NCBI GenBank assembly: GCA_023249305.1
Contig: JAHFCU010000004.1
Location: forward strand, 74,399-110,684
Direction: 5' to 3'
Source: Gemmatimonadota bacterium
GTDB lineage: Bacteria > Gemmatimonadota > Gemmatimonadetes > Gemmatimonadales > Gemmatimonadaceae
Length of the DNA: 36,286 nt
The notes under the pieces are model-generated. The model made no database searches, had not been told where the DNA came from, and worked only from the letters and a program-made list of their open reading frames with translations. Below, piece by piece: positions 16,373-25,355 of the stretch. Position numbers and translations under genes: made by a program. Position 1 is the first letter of the stretch. Each line of letters begins with the position of its first letter.

Positions 16373-18076
16373 ATGTGCGGCATTCTCTCCATCCTCGGCA
16401 TTGACCCGTCACGCGACAGTGCGCCGGAGCTGCGACGCCAAGCCCTTTCGCTGGCCCGGAAGCTCCGTCACCGCGGCCCCGACTGGAGCGGTATCTACAG
16501 CGATGAGCAAGCGATCCTCGCCCACGAACGGCTCTCGATTGTTGACGTCGAGCACGGCGCGCAGCCGCTCATTGACGTACGTGCGGGAACCGTGCTCGCG
16601 GTGAACGGCGAGATCTATAACCATCAGGCGCTACGGAGAGGGCTGTCGGAACCGCACGATTTCCAGACGCGCTCTGATTGCGAGGTGATCCTGTACCTCT
16701 ATGACGAACTGACGCCGCGCGACTTCCTCAACCGCATGAGCGGCATCTTCGCGTTCGTCCTGCACGACCCCCGGCGCAGCACGTACCTCATTGCGCGCGA
16801 TCCCATTGGCGTCATGCCACTCTACGTGGGGTGGGACCGGCACGAGCATCTGTACGTGGCGTCGGAGATGAAGGCACTGGTGGGCGTGTGCGAGCGCATC
16901 CGTGAGGTTCCACCGGGGCACTTCTACCTCGGCCACGAAGCCGAGAAGGGATTCCAGCGATATTACGAGCCGTCATGGGCCGAGCAGGGGCGAGTCCCCG
17001 GGGCGCCGTACGATGCCGCCGCACTGCACGATGCGCTGGAGGCGGCGGTGCACCGCCAACTGATGTGCGACGTGCCTTACGGTGTGCTCATATCGGGCGG
17101 CGTGGACTCGTCGCTCGTGGCGTCCATCGCTGCCAAGTACCGCGACGGCCGTGTTGAAGACGGCGACGCATCGCCCAGTTGGTGGCCGCGGATCCACTCC
17201 TTCGCGGTGGGGCTCGAGGGGGCGCCGGATCTTGGGCCGGCGCGTCTAGTGGCCGACTCCATAGGGGCCATCCATCACGAGATCCATTTCACAGTGCAAG
17301 AAGGACTCGACGCGCTGTCCGACGTGGTCTACCACATCGAGAGCTTCGACATCACCACGATTCGCGCCTCGACGCCGATGTACCTGATGATGCGCAAGAT
17401 CAGGGCGATGGGAATCAAGATGGTGCTGAGCGGTGAGGGGGCAGACGAGATCTTTGGCGGGTACCTGTACTTTCACAAGGCGCCGGACGGCGCCGAGTTG
17501 CACGCCGAGAGCGTGCGTAAGCTGCAGAAGCTGCACCTGTATGACTGCGCTCGCGCGAACAAGGCTGGCGCGTCGTGGGGTGTGGAGGTGCGCGTTCCGT
17601 TTCTTGACCGCGAGTTCCTGGACGTAGCGATGTCGCTCGATCCGTCGGTGAAACTGCCGCGTAACGCGGCGCGTCCCCGCCCCATCGAGAAGTACCCCTT
17701 GCGCCAAGCGTTCGTCGGCACGATTCCCGATGAAGTGCTGTGGCGGCAGAAGGAGCAGTTCTCAGACGGTGTGGGCTATTCGTGGATTGACGGCATCAAG
17801 GCGCACGCCGAGCGCGAGATCACTGACGCCATGCTGCGCGGGGCGGCCGAGCGGTTTCCGGTGAAGACGCCGGAGACGAAAGAAGCGTATCTCTACCGGC
17901 AGTTATTTGAACATCACTTTCCCAGCGCGACGGCGGTCAACTGCGTGCCGTGGGAGCGGAGCGTCGCATGCAGCACGGAGACGGCACTTCGCTGGGATGC
18001 CGCATTTGCGGGAATGGCGGATCCGTCGGGGCGGGCCGTGCGGGATGTTCACTCCGCCGGGTACGACGACCAGTGA
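16373..18076 (+). CDS. asnB: Asparagine synthetase (glutamine-hydrolysing)
   Basis: The 567-residue class II enzyme (E. coli AsnB: 554) makes asparagine from aspartate, glutamine and ATP in the cytoplasm. The N-terminal glutaminase domain has the nucleophile Cys2 (MCGILS), RHRGPD (32-37) and NGEIYNH (78-84). The C-terminal synthetase domain has the PP-loop SGGVDSS (241-247) and a GEGADEIFGGYLY motif for aspartyl-AMP formation. The ATG directly precedes the catalytic Cys and follows GGGAG, so the start is firm. Its leader carries promoter, Asn-rich ORF, antiterminator and terminator candidates, suggesting control by asparaginyl-tRNA charging. Confidence 0.96.
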   Translation: MCGILSILGIDPSRDSAPELRRQALSLARKLRHRGPDWSGIYSDEQAILAHERLSIVDVEHGAQPLIDVRAGTVLAVNGEIYNHQALRRGLSEPHDFQTRSDCEVILYLYDELTPRDFLNRMSGIFAFVLHDPRRSTYLIARDPIGVMPLYVGWDRHEHLYVASEMKALVGVCERIREVPPGHFYLGHEAEKGFQRYYEPSWAEQGRVPGAPYDAAALHDALEAAVHRQLMCDVPYGVLISGGVDSSLVASIAAKYRDGRVEDGDASPSWWPRIHSFAVGLEGAPDLGPARLVADSIGAIHHEIHFTVQEGLDALSDVVYHIESFDITTIRASTPMYLMMRKIRAMGIKMVLSGEGADEIFGGYLYFHKAPDGAELHAESVRKLQKLHLYDCARANKAGASWGVEVRVPFLDREFLDVAMSLDPSVKLPRNAARPRPIEKYPLRQAFVGTIPDEVLWRQKEQFSDGVGYSWIDGIKAHAEREITDAMLRGAAERFPVKTPETKEAYLYRQLFEHHFPSATAVNCVPWERSVACSTETALRWDAAFAGMADPSGRAVRDVHSAGYDDQ

Positions 18077-18223
18077 CGCGACGCGAATCGAGAAGAGACG
18101 CATGCGCCCCTCGCAAACGAGGTCAGAGTATCGGGGCCGACATCAAACGTCGCATCCGACAGACATCACGGCACTGAAGCGCCTGCATGGACGGCGACGA
18201 CCGACGCGGCGTAGCTTAGCGCC

Positions 18224-19036
18224 ATGCGAACTCTGATCAGCACGACCTCGCTCCTCGCCCTGGCCTGCGCAACGGCGCCTCGTCCATCTGTCGCGCCCGC
18301 GCCGTCGCCACCGAATGCTCCCGTCGCCGCAGTCGCGGCGGCATCGCCGGCGGCGGCTACCGCAGCCGCCGCGCGCGCCGCACGCGACTCCGCCGCCATC
18401 GAGCGGCTCCGCAACGACTGGGCCGGCCTGAGACGCTACCGCCCGGCCAACGATTCGATCAGCGCCCCGCCGCCTGGTGAAGCGCGCGTCGTCTTCTACG
18501 GCAACTCGATTACCGACTCGTGGGCGAGGTACTTCCCGGCGATGTTTCCGGGCAGGCCGTACGTCGGCCGCGGCATCAGCGGCCAGACCACACCGCAGAT
18601 GCTAGTGCGCTTCCATCAGGACGTCGTCGCGCTGCAGCCAAAGGTCGTGGTGATTCTCGCCGGGACCAATGACATCGCCGGCAATACCGGCCCGTCCACG
18701 CTGGAGATGATCGAAGACAATCTCTCCGCAATGACGGAGCTCGCGAAGCAGCACGGCATTCGCGTGGTACTCTCGTCAGTACTGCCAGCCTACGACTTCC
18801 CATGGAAACAGGGACTCGAACCGGCGCCGAAGATCATTGCGCTCAACGCGTGGATCAGGCGGTACACGGAATCAGTGGGCGAGACGTACCTCGACTACCA
18901 CGCGGCGATGGCCGACGCGCGCGGCGGCTTGCCTACGTCATTGTCGGCCGACGGCGTGCATCCCAACGAGGCCGGTTATCGGATGATGGCGCCGCTGGCG
19001 GAGGCGGCGATCGCCGCGGCGTTCACGAAGCGGTAG
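18224..19036 (+). CDS. SGNH/GDSL-family hydrolase lipoprotein
   Basis: The 270-residue protein has a lipobox LLALAC with Cys15, then an Ala/Pro-rich linker to about residue 55. The hydrolase domain shows the SGNH blocks: FYGNSITDS with nucleophile Ser95, GISGQTT (Gly120), AGTND (Asn149) and ADGVHPN (Asp243, His246). Block I has Asn in place of the usual Asp, a variant known in the family. Members are esterases, lipases or acetyl-esterases acting on lipids or polysaccharides; the substrate here is unknown. It lies 147 bases after asnB with no visible terminator between. Confidence 0.9.
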   Translation: MRTLISTTSLLALACATAPRPSVAPAPSPPNAPVAAVAAASPAAATAAAARAARDSAAIERLRNDWAGLRRYRPANDSISAPPPGEARVVFYGNSITDSWARYFPAMFPGRPYVGRGISGQTTPQMLVRFHQDVVALQPKVVVILAGTNDIAGNTGPSTLEMIEDNLSAMTELAKQHGIRVVLSSVLPAYDFPWKQGLEPAPKIIALNAWIRRYTESVGETYLDYHAAMADARGGLPTSLSADGVHPNEAGYRMMAPLAEAAIAAAFTKR

Positions 19037-19096
19037 CCGTCGCGCTTCCACGCGAGCGACGGTGCGCAGCTACGGCGTGCGTGCTGCGTCGTGCGT

Positions 19097-19116
19097 GGCG
19101 CCGCCGCTGCGGCGCC
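19097..19116. other. GC hairpin between convergent genes
   Basis: GGCGCCGC and GCGGCGCC pair perfectly around CGCT and touch the stop codon of the SET-domain gene. A second weaker inverted repeat (CCGTCGC...GCGACGG) lies near 19037-19062. Neither has a T run; together they may slow both convergent transcripts. Confidence 0.4.
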
Positions 19117-19640
19117 TAGCGCAGCCAGTCGGCGAGCCAGTCTTCGATTAGCGCGCGCTGGCGGGGCGTGAGGTACCGGGCGCCACGGACGATGCCCACG
19201 CAAAGCGCGCTCTGGCAATGGCACCGGAACGGCTCCGCCATCTCATACTCGGTGGTGTTGTAATTGAAACTGACCGTCTCGCCGGCCTCGATGTCGCGCC
19301 GGGCGATCACTGCGCGACCGCGGATGAGCGTCGTCGGATCGCAGGCGTGGTCCATGAAGCGGTACATGTAGCGGCGCACCGACTCGTTGGCGTCACGCGC
19401 ATCGCCGTGATCAACGTGCAGCGACCGACCAACCTGGACGGAATGACGCGTTGGCGTCGCCAGCTCGCGTCCGATGATCGTGAAGATGCGCCTCCCCGCG
19501 GTGATCGGGCGAATCGCGATGAGTCGTCGCCAGTCGTGCGTCACGAGCACGCCGACGAGGTCCGAATCGCAATGCAGAATGGCGCCCGGCGGATGCGCGG
19601 GGAGCGGCGTCGCGTGTTGGAGCGGCTGCGGATCGGTCAT
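19116..19640 (-). CDS. SET-domain protein with post-SET cysteines
   Basis: The 174-residue protein has the order of a SET methyltransferase core: RPITAGRRIFTI-like N-terminal strand, the pseudoknot pieces RFMDHACDPTT (SET-N-like NHSC, here DHAC at 97-100) and ETVSFNYNTTEYEM (125-128 FNYN). A short post-SET Cys cluster FRCHCQSALC (Cys140, 142, 147) follows. SET enzymes transfer methyl groups from S-adenosylmethionine to lysine on proteins. The bacterial target is unknown. There is no signal peptide, so it acts in the cytoplasm. The ATG start has no strong ribosome site. It is convergent with the SGNH gene. Between it and the kinase (19641-19821) I see only relatively AT-rich DNA without a clear gene. 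Confidence 0.8.
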   Translation of the reverse strand: MTDPQPLQHATPLPAHPPGAILHCDSDLVGVLVTHDWRRLIAIRPITAGRRIFTIIGRELATPTRHSVQVGRSLHVDHGDARDANESVRRYMYRFMDHACDPTTLIRGRAVIARRDIEAGETVSFNYNTTEYEMAEPFRCHCQSALCVGIVRGARYLTPRQRALIEDWLADWLR

Positions 19641-19821
19641 TGTCTCAGGCGTCGGCCGACGGCGACGGCACAGATATGCCGTTACCCCGGAATGGTCGAG
19701 CGTTGGCCTGCGGCACTACGATGCAAGCAATCTATACAGATCGCGTCTTCGCGCCATAGCAACACATGTCCTTCATACTGAACGACGGTTCGCGTGTTCG
19801 CCTCGCAACACGTCGTATCGG

Positions 19822-22800
19822 CTATCGCCGCGTCTTCTCCACGGGCTGCAACTTGGCCAGCCGCTCGCGCGCCGCCTTCACGCGCGGCTGCAGCTCGGCG
19901 TCGGCGTTCTTCCACGCCTCGACGAAATCGGCGTACAGCTTGGCCGCGTTCTTCACGTCGCCCTTGCTGTCATAGAGCTTCGCCACCGCCTCGGTGAGCG
20001 ATGCACCGAGGTCGTAGTCTGGCCCCGTGCGCGGGCGACTTCCCGCCGGTGTGCGCAGGTACGACTGATACGCGGCGAGCGCCGAGTCGGCCATGCCGGC
20101 CCGCAGGAATAGCTCGAGCAATTCGGTGGATTCGCATTCCACGCATTCGTTCGCCGGACCATCCGACGCCTTGTCCATTAGCCGCACTAGCCGCGCGGCC
20201 TCAAGCCACTTCTTCTCGGTCGCCGCGATGTGCGCCATGCTGTGCTGGTAGGACGGCGTGTCCGACCGGCGAAGCGCCGTGTCCTTCACCGTCGCGTCGT
20301 ACTTGGCAATCCAAGCACGCGCCTTCTCCACGCGACCGAACTTGGCGTTCATCTCGGCCAGCCACAGGTACGGTCGGTCGGTGATCGGCCGCGTTTCGAT
20401 CTTCATGGAGTCGGTCGCTGCGTCGAATGCGGGTAGCAATTGCTCGTACGGCAACCCCGCATCGAGCCGCGCGTTCATCCGGTTGCCGACGAAGAAGACC
20501 AGCGGCGCATCTCTTCCCGCCTGCTGATTGATGGCCCGGACCTGATCCCGCGTCGACTCCGTCAGACGGTACTGTCCGAGCGCGGCGTACGCGCCCGACT
20601 GCCAGTTCAGCGCCCAGGTCGGGCTCCTCGCATCGCCCGCCTTGCGCGCGGAATCGAGCATCTGCATGGCCTCCGGCACGCGGCCGGAGTCAACCATGTG
20701 CTCAAAATCGCGCTGCCGGATCCACGTCGCGCTGCCGAAGCGCTCGCGCGCGACTCGCATGACTGAGTCGCGGTCATGCCATTTCCCCTGGTTCTCCAGC
20801 ACGCTGAACAGATTGTTGAACGCGTTCTGCGAGTTCGGCTCGCGCACCAACTGCGCACGATATAACGACTCGGCCTTCGCGAACTGCCGTCGCGTACCAA
20901 GCGACACCGCGAGATTCTGCAGGGCCACACTGCTGTCGCCGCGGGCGAGCATGCGCTCATAGGTCGCGATCGCCTTGGCGCGATCGTAGCCGGGGCTGAA
21001 CTGGTAGTAGTAGGCCAGCACCGCGTCGCGTTCGCGCTCGGTCATGCGGTCACGCAGGTTGTACGCGCGCTGGATTGCCGAGTCGGAAGCGGACGGGGGG
21101 AACCCACCGCCATTCCGCATCGACACCGCGAGCTTGCGCCACCCTTCGGCAAAGTTCGAGTCGAGCGAGACGGCCTCCTTCAGCAGGCGCACCGCCTTGG
21201 GGAAATCGCGTTCGATGTCGTTGGCACGCGCTCCTTCGCTGTACTTGCGCAGCGCCTCGAGCGAACTCGTGGATGCATACGCAAGCGGTGGCGTCCCCTG
21301 CACGCGGCGCAGCGATTCGCCGGCCTTGCCGCGCAGCTTGCGCGAGAGCTCGTCGGCCACGTTGATGATTTCGTCGGAGCTCTTCGCCGTGCCGCGATAC
21401 GACGCAAGCTCGCGCGCCGAGTCGGCGGTGACCAGCCGCACGGCGACGATGTAGCTGGTCCCGACGAGCGTGACATCGCCGTCAATCACCGCCTTGACTC
21501 CCTCGCGCAGCGCCATCTGGCGCGCGGTCGCGATGTCCACACGCGCCGTCGGCTTGAGCTGCATGCGCTGCAGCGCGCCCGCCATCTCGGCGGGTGTCAC
21601 GAGCGTAAAGACGCGCGAGTCACCAAGGCCGGCGCGGATCGCGTCGCCCACGACGCGTCCCAATGATGAATCGGCGTTCGCGACGGCAAAGTCCGCGATG
21701 ATCACGCGGTCGCGTTCCTTGAACGCGCCCGTCGCCACGAGCGAGCCGAACGGGCCGATACCGAAGGCGCGCATCCCCATGAACGAGGCGATCATCAGCA
21801 CGAACACACCGAACGCGTACGCGCCGCCGCGCGCCGTCTTGTACCAGCTCACGTGCGGCGCCGCCTTCAGCGCCATCGTCGCCATCGTGCCCTGCACCTT
21901 CATCGCCGGCGTCCCGCCCGGCGTGAAGGTCGGCGTCGCCGCCAGCGCGCGGCGTGTCACGCGTTGGACGTAGCCAGTCCAGAGAATCACCGGGAGGCCG
22001 AGCGCCATCACCACGAGCGAGCCGGGGAAGACCCAGTCGGGAAGACCGATACCGACGATCGCCGCTTTCGCGAGAATCGCCACGACCGCGATGGCAACGG
22101 CATAGACCCCCAGCGCCTTGCGGAACATCCCCGGGCCGCCCATCAGCACCGTCGGCATCGCCGCCATCGAGCCGCCGCTCGTCGTGTCGAGCGCGTGCGC
22201 CACGTCGGTCGCCGTCTGCGGACGGTCAGCCGCGTCCTTGGCCAGGCACTTCATCACGAGTTCCGCCAGCGCCGGCGGCGTATCCGCGCGGAGATCGGCG
22301 ATTGGCATCGGCGTCTCGCTCATGTGCGCCGCCAGCATGCGCTGCGGCGTGCGGCTCGCGAACACCGCCTGCCCCGACAGCAGTTCGTACGCCATCGCGC
22401 CCAGCGCGTAGATGTCGGCGCGATGATCAATGTCCGGATCGCCCGCGGCCTGCTCGGGCGCCATGTACGAGGGCGTGCCAATGGACGTGCCGATCTGCGT
22501 GAGCGTCGCACCGCCTGACTGCGTGCGTGACGCGCTGATGGCCTTCGCGATGCCGAAGTCGGTGACGACCGCGGCCCCGCCCGAAAGCAGCACGTTGTCG
22601 GGTTTGATGTCGCGGTGCACCACGCCGCGCGCGTGCGCATACGCCAACGCACGCGACACGTCGCGCAGGATGCTCACCACCTCAGTGATCGCGAGCGGCC
22701 CCTGGGTGAGGCGCGCACGCAGCGACTCGCCCTCGACGAACGGCATCGTGTAGAACGGCAGGCCGTTGGTGTCGCCCGCCGAGAGCACGGGCACGATGTT

Positions 22801-23022
22801 CGCCTGCTGCAGCGCGGCCGCTGTCTGGATTTCACGCTCGAACCGCTCGACGCTGATGCCCTGGGCCAGCTCCGGCGAGAGCACCTTGATGACGACGCGG
22901 CGCTTGAGTCGGCTCTCTTCGGCGACGAAGACGCGGCTCATGCCGCCGCCGCCGAGCTCGCGTTCGAGCGTGTAGGCGGCGCCGAGCGTGGTTTGCAGCT
23001 GCTCGCGGATCTGGTTGGTCAC
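19822..23022 (-). CDS. Transmembrane Ser/Thr protein kinase with TPR-rich extracytoplasmic tail
   Basis: A Hanks-type kinase domain occupies residues about 17-290: GGGGMS glycine loop (24-29), VVIK with Lys46, HRDIKPDN (136-143), DFG (155-157) and a SYMAPEQ activation-segment end. Two or three hydrophobic segments follow (about 310-360 and 410-435). A roughly 130-residue FlgO/TolB-N/CsgG-like segment (starting FKERDRVIIADFAV) comes next. The last 450 residues look like TPR repeats. It probably senses an envelope cue and phosphorylates cytoplasmic targets. I prefer the GTG at 23022 (1066 residues), where the conserved N terminus begins. The longer ATG at 23091 would include an AT-rich promoter-like stretch (TACATT near 23064) as coding sequence. 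It is divergent from the CsgG-like operon. Confidence 0.9.
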   Translation of the reverse strand: MTNQIREQLQTTLGAAYTLERELGGGGMSRVFVAEESRLKRRVVIKVLSPELAQGISVERFEREIQTAAALQQANIVPVLSAGDTNGLPFYTMPFVEGESLRARLTQGPLAITEVVSILRDVSRALAYAHARGVVHRDIKPDNVLLSGGAAVVTDFGIAKAISASRTQSGGATLTQIGTSIGTPSYMAPEQAAGDPDIDHRADIYALGAMAYELLSGQAVFASRTPQRMLAAHMSETPMPIADLRADTPPALAELVMKCLAKDAADRPQTATDVAHALDTTSGGSMAAMPTVLMGGPGMFRKALGVYAVAIAVVAILAKAAIVGIGLPDWVFPGSLVVMALGLPVILWTGYVQRVTRRALAATPTFTPGGTPAMKVQGTMATMALKAAPHVSWYKTARGGAYAFGVFVLMIASFMGMRAFGIGPFGSLVATGAFKERDRVIIADFAVANADSSLGRVVGDAIRAGLGDSRVFTLVTPAEMAGALQRMQLKPTARVDIATARQMALREGVKAVIDGDVTLVGTSYIVAVRLVTADSARELASYRGTAKSSDEIINVADELSRKLRGKAGESLRRVQGTPPLAYASTSSLEALRKYSEGARANDIERDFPKAVRLLKEAVSLDSNFAEGWRKLAVSMRNGGGFPPSASDSAIQRAYNLRDRMTERERDAVLAYYYQFSPGYDRAKAIATYERMLARGDSSVALQNLAVSLGTRRQFAKAESLYRAQLVREPNSQNAFNNLFSVLENQGKWHDRDSVMRVARERFGSATWIRQRDFEHMVDSGRVPEAMQMLDSARKAGDARSPTWALNWQSGAYAALGQYRLTESTRDQVRAINQQAGRDAPLVFFVGNRMNARLDAGLPYEQLLPAFDAATDSMKIETRPITDRPYLWLAEMNAKFGRVEKARAWIAKYDATVKDTALRRSDTPSYQHSMAHIAATEKKWLEAARLVRLMDKASDGPANECVECESTELLELFLRAGMADSALAAYQSYLRTPAGSRPRTGPDYDLGASLTEAVAKLYDSKGDVKNAAKLYADFVEAWKNADAELQPRVKAARERLAKLQPVEKTRR

Positions 23023-23121
23023 GTCCGGTCGGGGCGTTAGGGGGGCGGGCCGGGTTGCACTAATGTATGCGAACGAGGCGGATCGGGCCACTTCACCGAG
23101 TTGATGCGGGCGCGCTTCGTT

Positions 23122-23152
23122 GGTTGCGCCGAGCCGTCGCGCAACCTATTTC
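23122..23152 (+). promoter_or_regulatory. Promoter with operator-like inverted repeat for the CsgG-like operon
   Basis: TTGCGC (23124-23129) and TATTTC (23147-23152) are 17 bases apart. Overlaid on them is a perfect 8-bp inverted repeat, GGTTGCGC (23122-23129) and GCGCAACC (23139-23146), with a 9-base gap. One arm covers the -35 hexamer and the other abuts the -10, the classic position for a dimeric repressor. Transcription would start near 23159, about 40 bases before the first gene. Confidence 0.5.
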
Positions 23153-23199
23153 ATAGCGTCCCCTCTGGGTTACTGGTTTCGGCCCCAACCCCGGCCATC

Positions 23200-24153
23200 A
23201 TGCGCCTCCTCCGCTCGGCCCACGCGCCACGCATCGCCCGCTGGCGACGTGGCGTGCCGTTGCTTCTCTGCGCATCCATGGCGTGCGCCAGCTCGCCGAT
23301 CGCGCGACGCACGACCCTGATTGCAAACGCCGACAAAGCCGCGAAGGCCGCGCTCGAACGCGAGGCCGGCCTCGACGCGAGCAAGATTCCGCCGCGCACG
23401 TTCGCGGTGGTGCCGTTCGCCGTGGCCAGCAGCGACACGCTGCTCAAGCCGCTGAGCTTTGGCCTCGCCGACCTGCTGCTCAACGACCTCGCGAAGTCAC
23501 CGATGCTGCGCCTCGTGGAGCGCGTGCAGACCGACGCGATGCTGCGCGAGCTCGACCTCGTGGACAAGGGAGTGACCGATCCGCGGCAAGCCCCGCGCGT
23601 TGGCCGACTCGTTGGCGCGCGGCGGATTCTCATCGGCGAAGCGACACGCGGCACGGCCGGCGCAGTGCGACTGAACGCGCGCGTCGTGGACGTGATCGGT
23701 GGCACCGTCGAGCAGCTTGTGTTCGCCGAGGCGCCGCTCGACCGCGTGATTGACGCGGAGAAGGCGCTCGCCCTGCTCGTCTTCGAACGGCTCGGCATCA
23801 CGCTCACGCCATCGCAGCGCCAGCGCATCGAGCAGCGGCAGACGACCCAGCTCGCCGCGCTCGTCGCGTACGGCCGCGGCGTGCAGGCCGAAGCGCGCGG
23901 CGATGCCGCCGGTGCCACAGCCGCGTTCGAGGACGCCGCGCGCCTCGACGCCGCGTTCACCGCGGCCCGTACGCAGGCGGTGGCAGCGCCCGCCGCATCA
24001 GCGCAGCGCGCGAGCAGCGTGGCGCGCGTGCTCGACCTCACGACGCAGGCCGTCAACGCACCCGTGGCGACGAAGGTCGCAGAGGCCGTGGACGCGCCGC
24101 TGGCCGCCAGTTCGTTGCTCTCGATCCTCATCACCGTGCGGGTGATTCCATGA
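23200..24153 (+). CDS. CsgG-like envelope lipoprotein candidate
   Basis: The protein has about 317 residues from the ATG at 23200. An Arg-rich start and hydrophobic segment lead to Cys-containing LLLCASMACASS, a possible but imperfect lipobox. The core (from PRTFAVVPFAVASSDTLLK to about residue 200) resembles CsgG/HfaB-type domains. It has a strand-rich start, GLADLLLNDLAKS, MLRLVERVQTDAMLRELDL and RRILIGEATR. CsgG itself is the outer-membrane pore for curli subunits, but such domains occur in many envelope proteins, and the C-terminal third is Ala-rich. Earlier in-frame ATGs overlap the candidate promoter, so I reject them. The stop overlaps the next start (ATGA). The divergent kinase carries a distantly similar domain. 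Confidence 0.7.
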   Translation: MRLLRSAHAPRIARWRRGVPLLLCASMACASSPIARRTTLIANADKAAKAALEREAGLDASKIPPRTFAVVPFAVASSDTLLKPLSFGLADLLLNDLAKSPMLRLVERVQTDAMLRELDLVDKGVTDPRQAPRVGRLVGARRILIGEATRGTAGAVRLNARVVDVIGGTVEQLVFAEAPLDRVIDAEKALALLVFERLGITLTPSQRQRIEQRQTTQLAALVAYGRGVQAEARGDAAGATAAFEDAARLDAAFTAARTQAVAAPAASAQRASSVARVLDLTTQAVNAPVATKVAEAVDAPLAASSLLSILITVRVIP

Positions 24154-25355
24154 CCCGCCGACTTTTTGCATTGCTCGCGACGTGCGCGTTTTGCGCCGCT
24201 ACAGTCGAGGCCCAAGAATCGTTGCTCCCATCTACCGGGTGGGGCACGGGCTTCGCGATCAGCGCGTGGCACTTCTCGACAGCGATTCCCCAGGCCGCGG
24301 GTGCCGTCGCCGATCTCGCGCAGGTTGCCGTGCCGTTCCGCCTTCGCGCCAACATCGGGCGCTGGAGCGTGGACTTGAGCGGCGCCGGCGCGTATGGCGC
24401 CGTGCATCTCACGGCCAGCGCCTCGTCGAGCGGCGAAAGCGAGGATCGGCTCGTCACCATCGCCGGCCCCACTGACATCAAGCTGCGCCTCACTGGCCCG
24501 TTGGTTGGGGACGCGCTGCAACTAACCGCCGGCTTCAACATTCCGACCGGCAAAGTCGGACTCAACGCCGACGAAACCAGCGCTCTGCAGGCCGTGGGCG
24601 CGCCCGCGCTGCACATGCCCGTGGCCGCGTACGGCACAGGCGCGGGGATGACGTTCGGCGTCGTGCGCGCGTTTGAAGGCGACGACTGGGCGCTCGCTAT
24701 CGGCGCCTCGGGCGAACAGCGCACCGAGTACTCGCCCATCGCGCTTGCACTCTCTGGCGGGCGCAGTGAGACCAAGGTGACGCCCGGCACCGCCGTGCAC
24801 GTGACCGTCGGCCTCGACCGGCCGCTCGGAGAGGGACGCTGGGCACTTCTGTTCGTGGGCGACGTCTTCTCGAAGGACAAGGTCCGACTCTCGAGCGCAA
24901 GCGCGGACGGCTCGAATGACTACACGCTCGGTCCGCAGTTCACGCTGAGCTCGCAGATGGACCTCGCGGCGTCCCGGTGGCGTGCGGCATCTTTGAACGT
25001 GGCGGCGCGCATGCGCTCGGAATTCAGCGATGCGGCCGGCACGAAGATCGCCGGATCCTCGGGCACGTACCTCGAGGGATCGCTCGGCGGCGTGCGGGGC
25101 GGCCCGTCCGGACGCGGGTTGATCATCGGCGTGGACGGACGCTGGCACTCAGGCCTGACGTTCACTGACGCGCTCGTCGGCGCGGCGGCGACCGTGGCAG
25201 GCCTGACGCTGGGCTATGAGCACGCGGGCACCTCGACGCTCGCGCGGCTCACCCTGCACGGACAATACGGCACCTTCGACACGGGCAAAACCTCGACCGC
25301 CGGATTCGGTGCGACGATCGGCTTCTCCGTGTCCGCCCGCCGGGAGGCGCGATGA
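24150..25355 (+). CDS. Secreted outer-membrane beta-barrel candidate
   Basis: The 401-residue protein has a clear signal peptide cleaved after about residue 22 (TVEA-QESLL). The rest alternates hydrophobic and polar residues with many Gly and Ser. Recurring strands such as LQLTAGFNIPTGKVGL and LTLGYEHAGTSTLARLTL are typical of an outer-membrane barrel, and the protein ends in strand-like sequence. I cannot assign a named family. Both ends overlap neighbours by four bases (ATGA at 24150 and 25352), so it is translationally coupled to the CsgG-like and propeller genes and probably works with them. Confidence 0.7.
   Translation: MTRRLFALLATCAFCAATVEAQESLLPSTGWGTGFAISAWHFSTAIPQAAGAVADLAQVAVPFRLRANIGRWSVDLSGAGAYGAVHLTASASSSGESEDRLVTIAGPTDIKLRLTGPLVGDALQLTAGFNIPTGKVGLNADETSALQAVGAPALHMPVAAYGTGAGMTFGVVRAFEGDDWALAIGASGEQRTEYSPIALALSGGRSETKVTPGTAVHVTVGLDRPLGEGRWALLFVGDVFSKDKVRLSSASADGSNDYTLGPQFTLSSQMDLAASRWRAASLNVAARMRSEFSDAAGTKIAGSSGTYLEGSLGGVRGGPSGRGLIIGVDGRWHSGLTFTDALVGAAATVAGLTLGYEHAGTSTLARLTLHGQYGTFDTGKTSTAGFGATIGFSVSARREAR

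Noticed and set aside
19682..19915. Small minus-strand frame overlapping the kinase end, with a CIDC motif
   Set aside because: No ATG/GTG start with a ribosome site in the non-overlapping part, and most of the frame is a shadow of the kinase tail.
23101..23199. Earlier starts for the CsgG-like gene
   Set aside because: They would place coding sequence over the promoter and inverted repeat, and precede the hydrophobic signal with unrelated residues.
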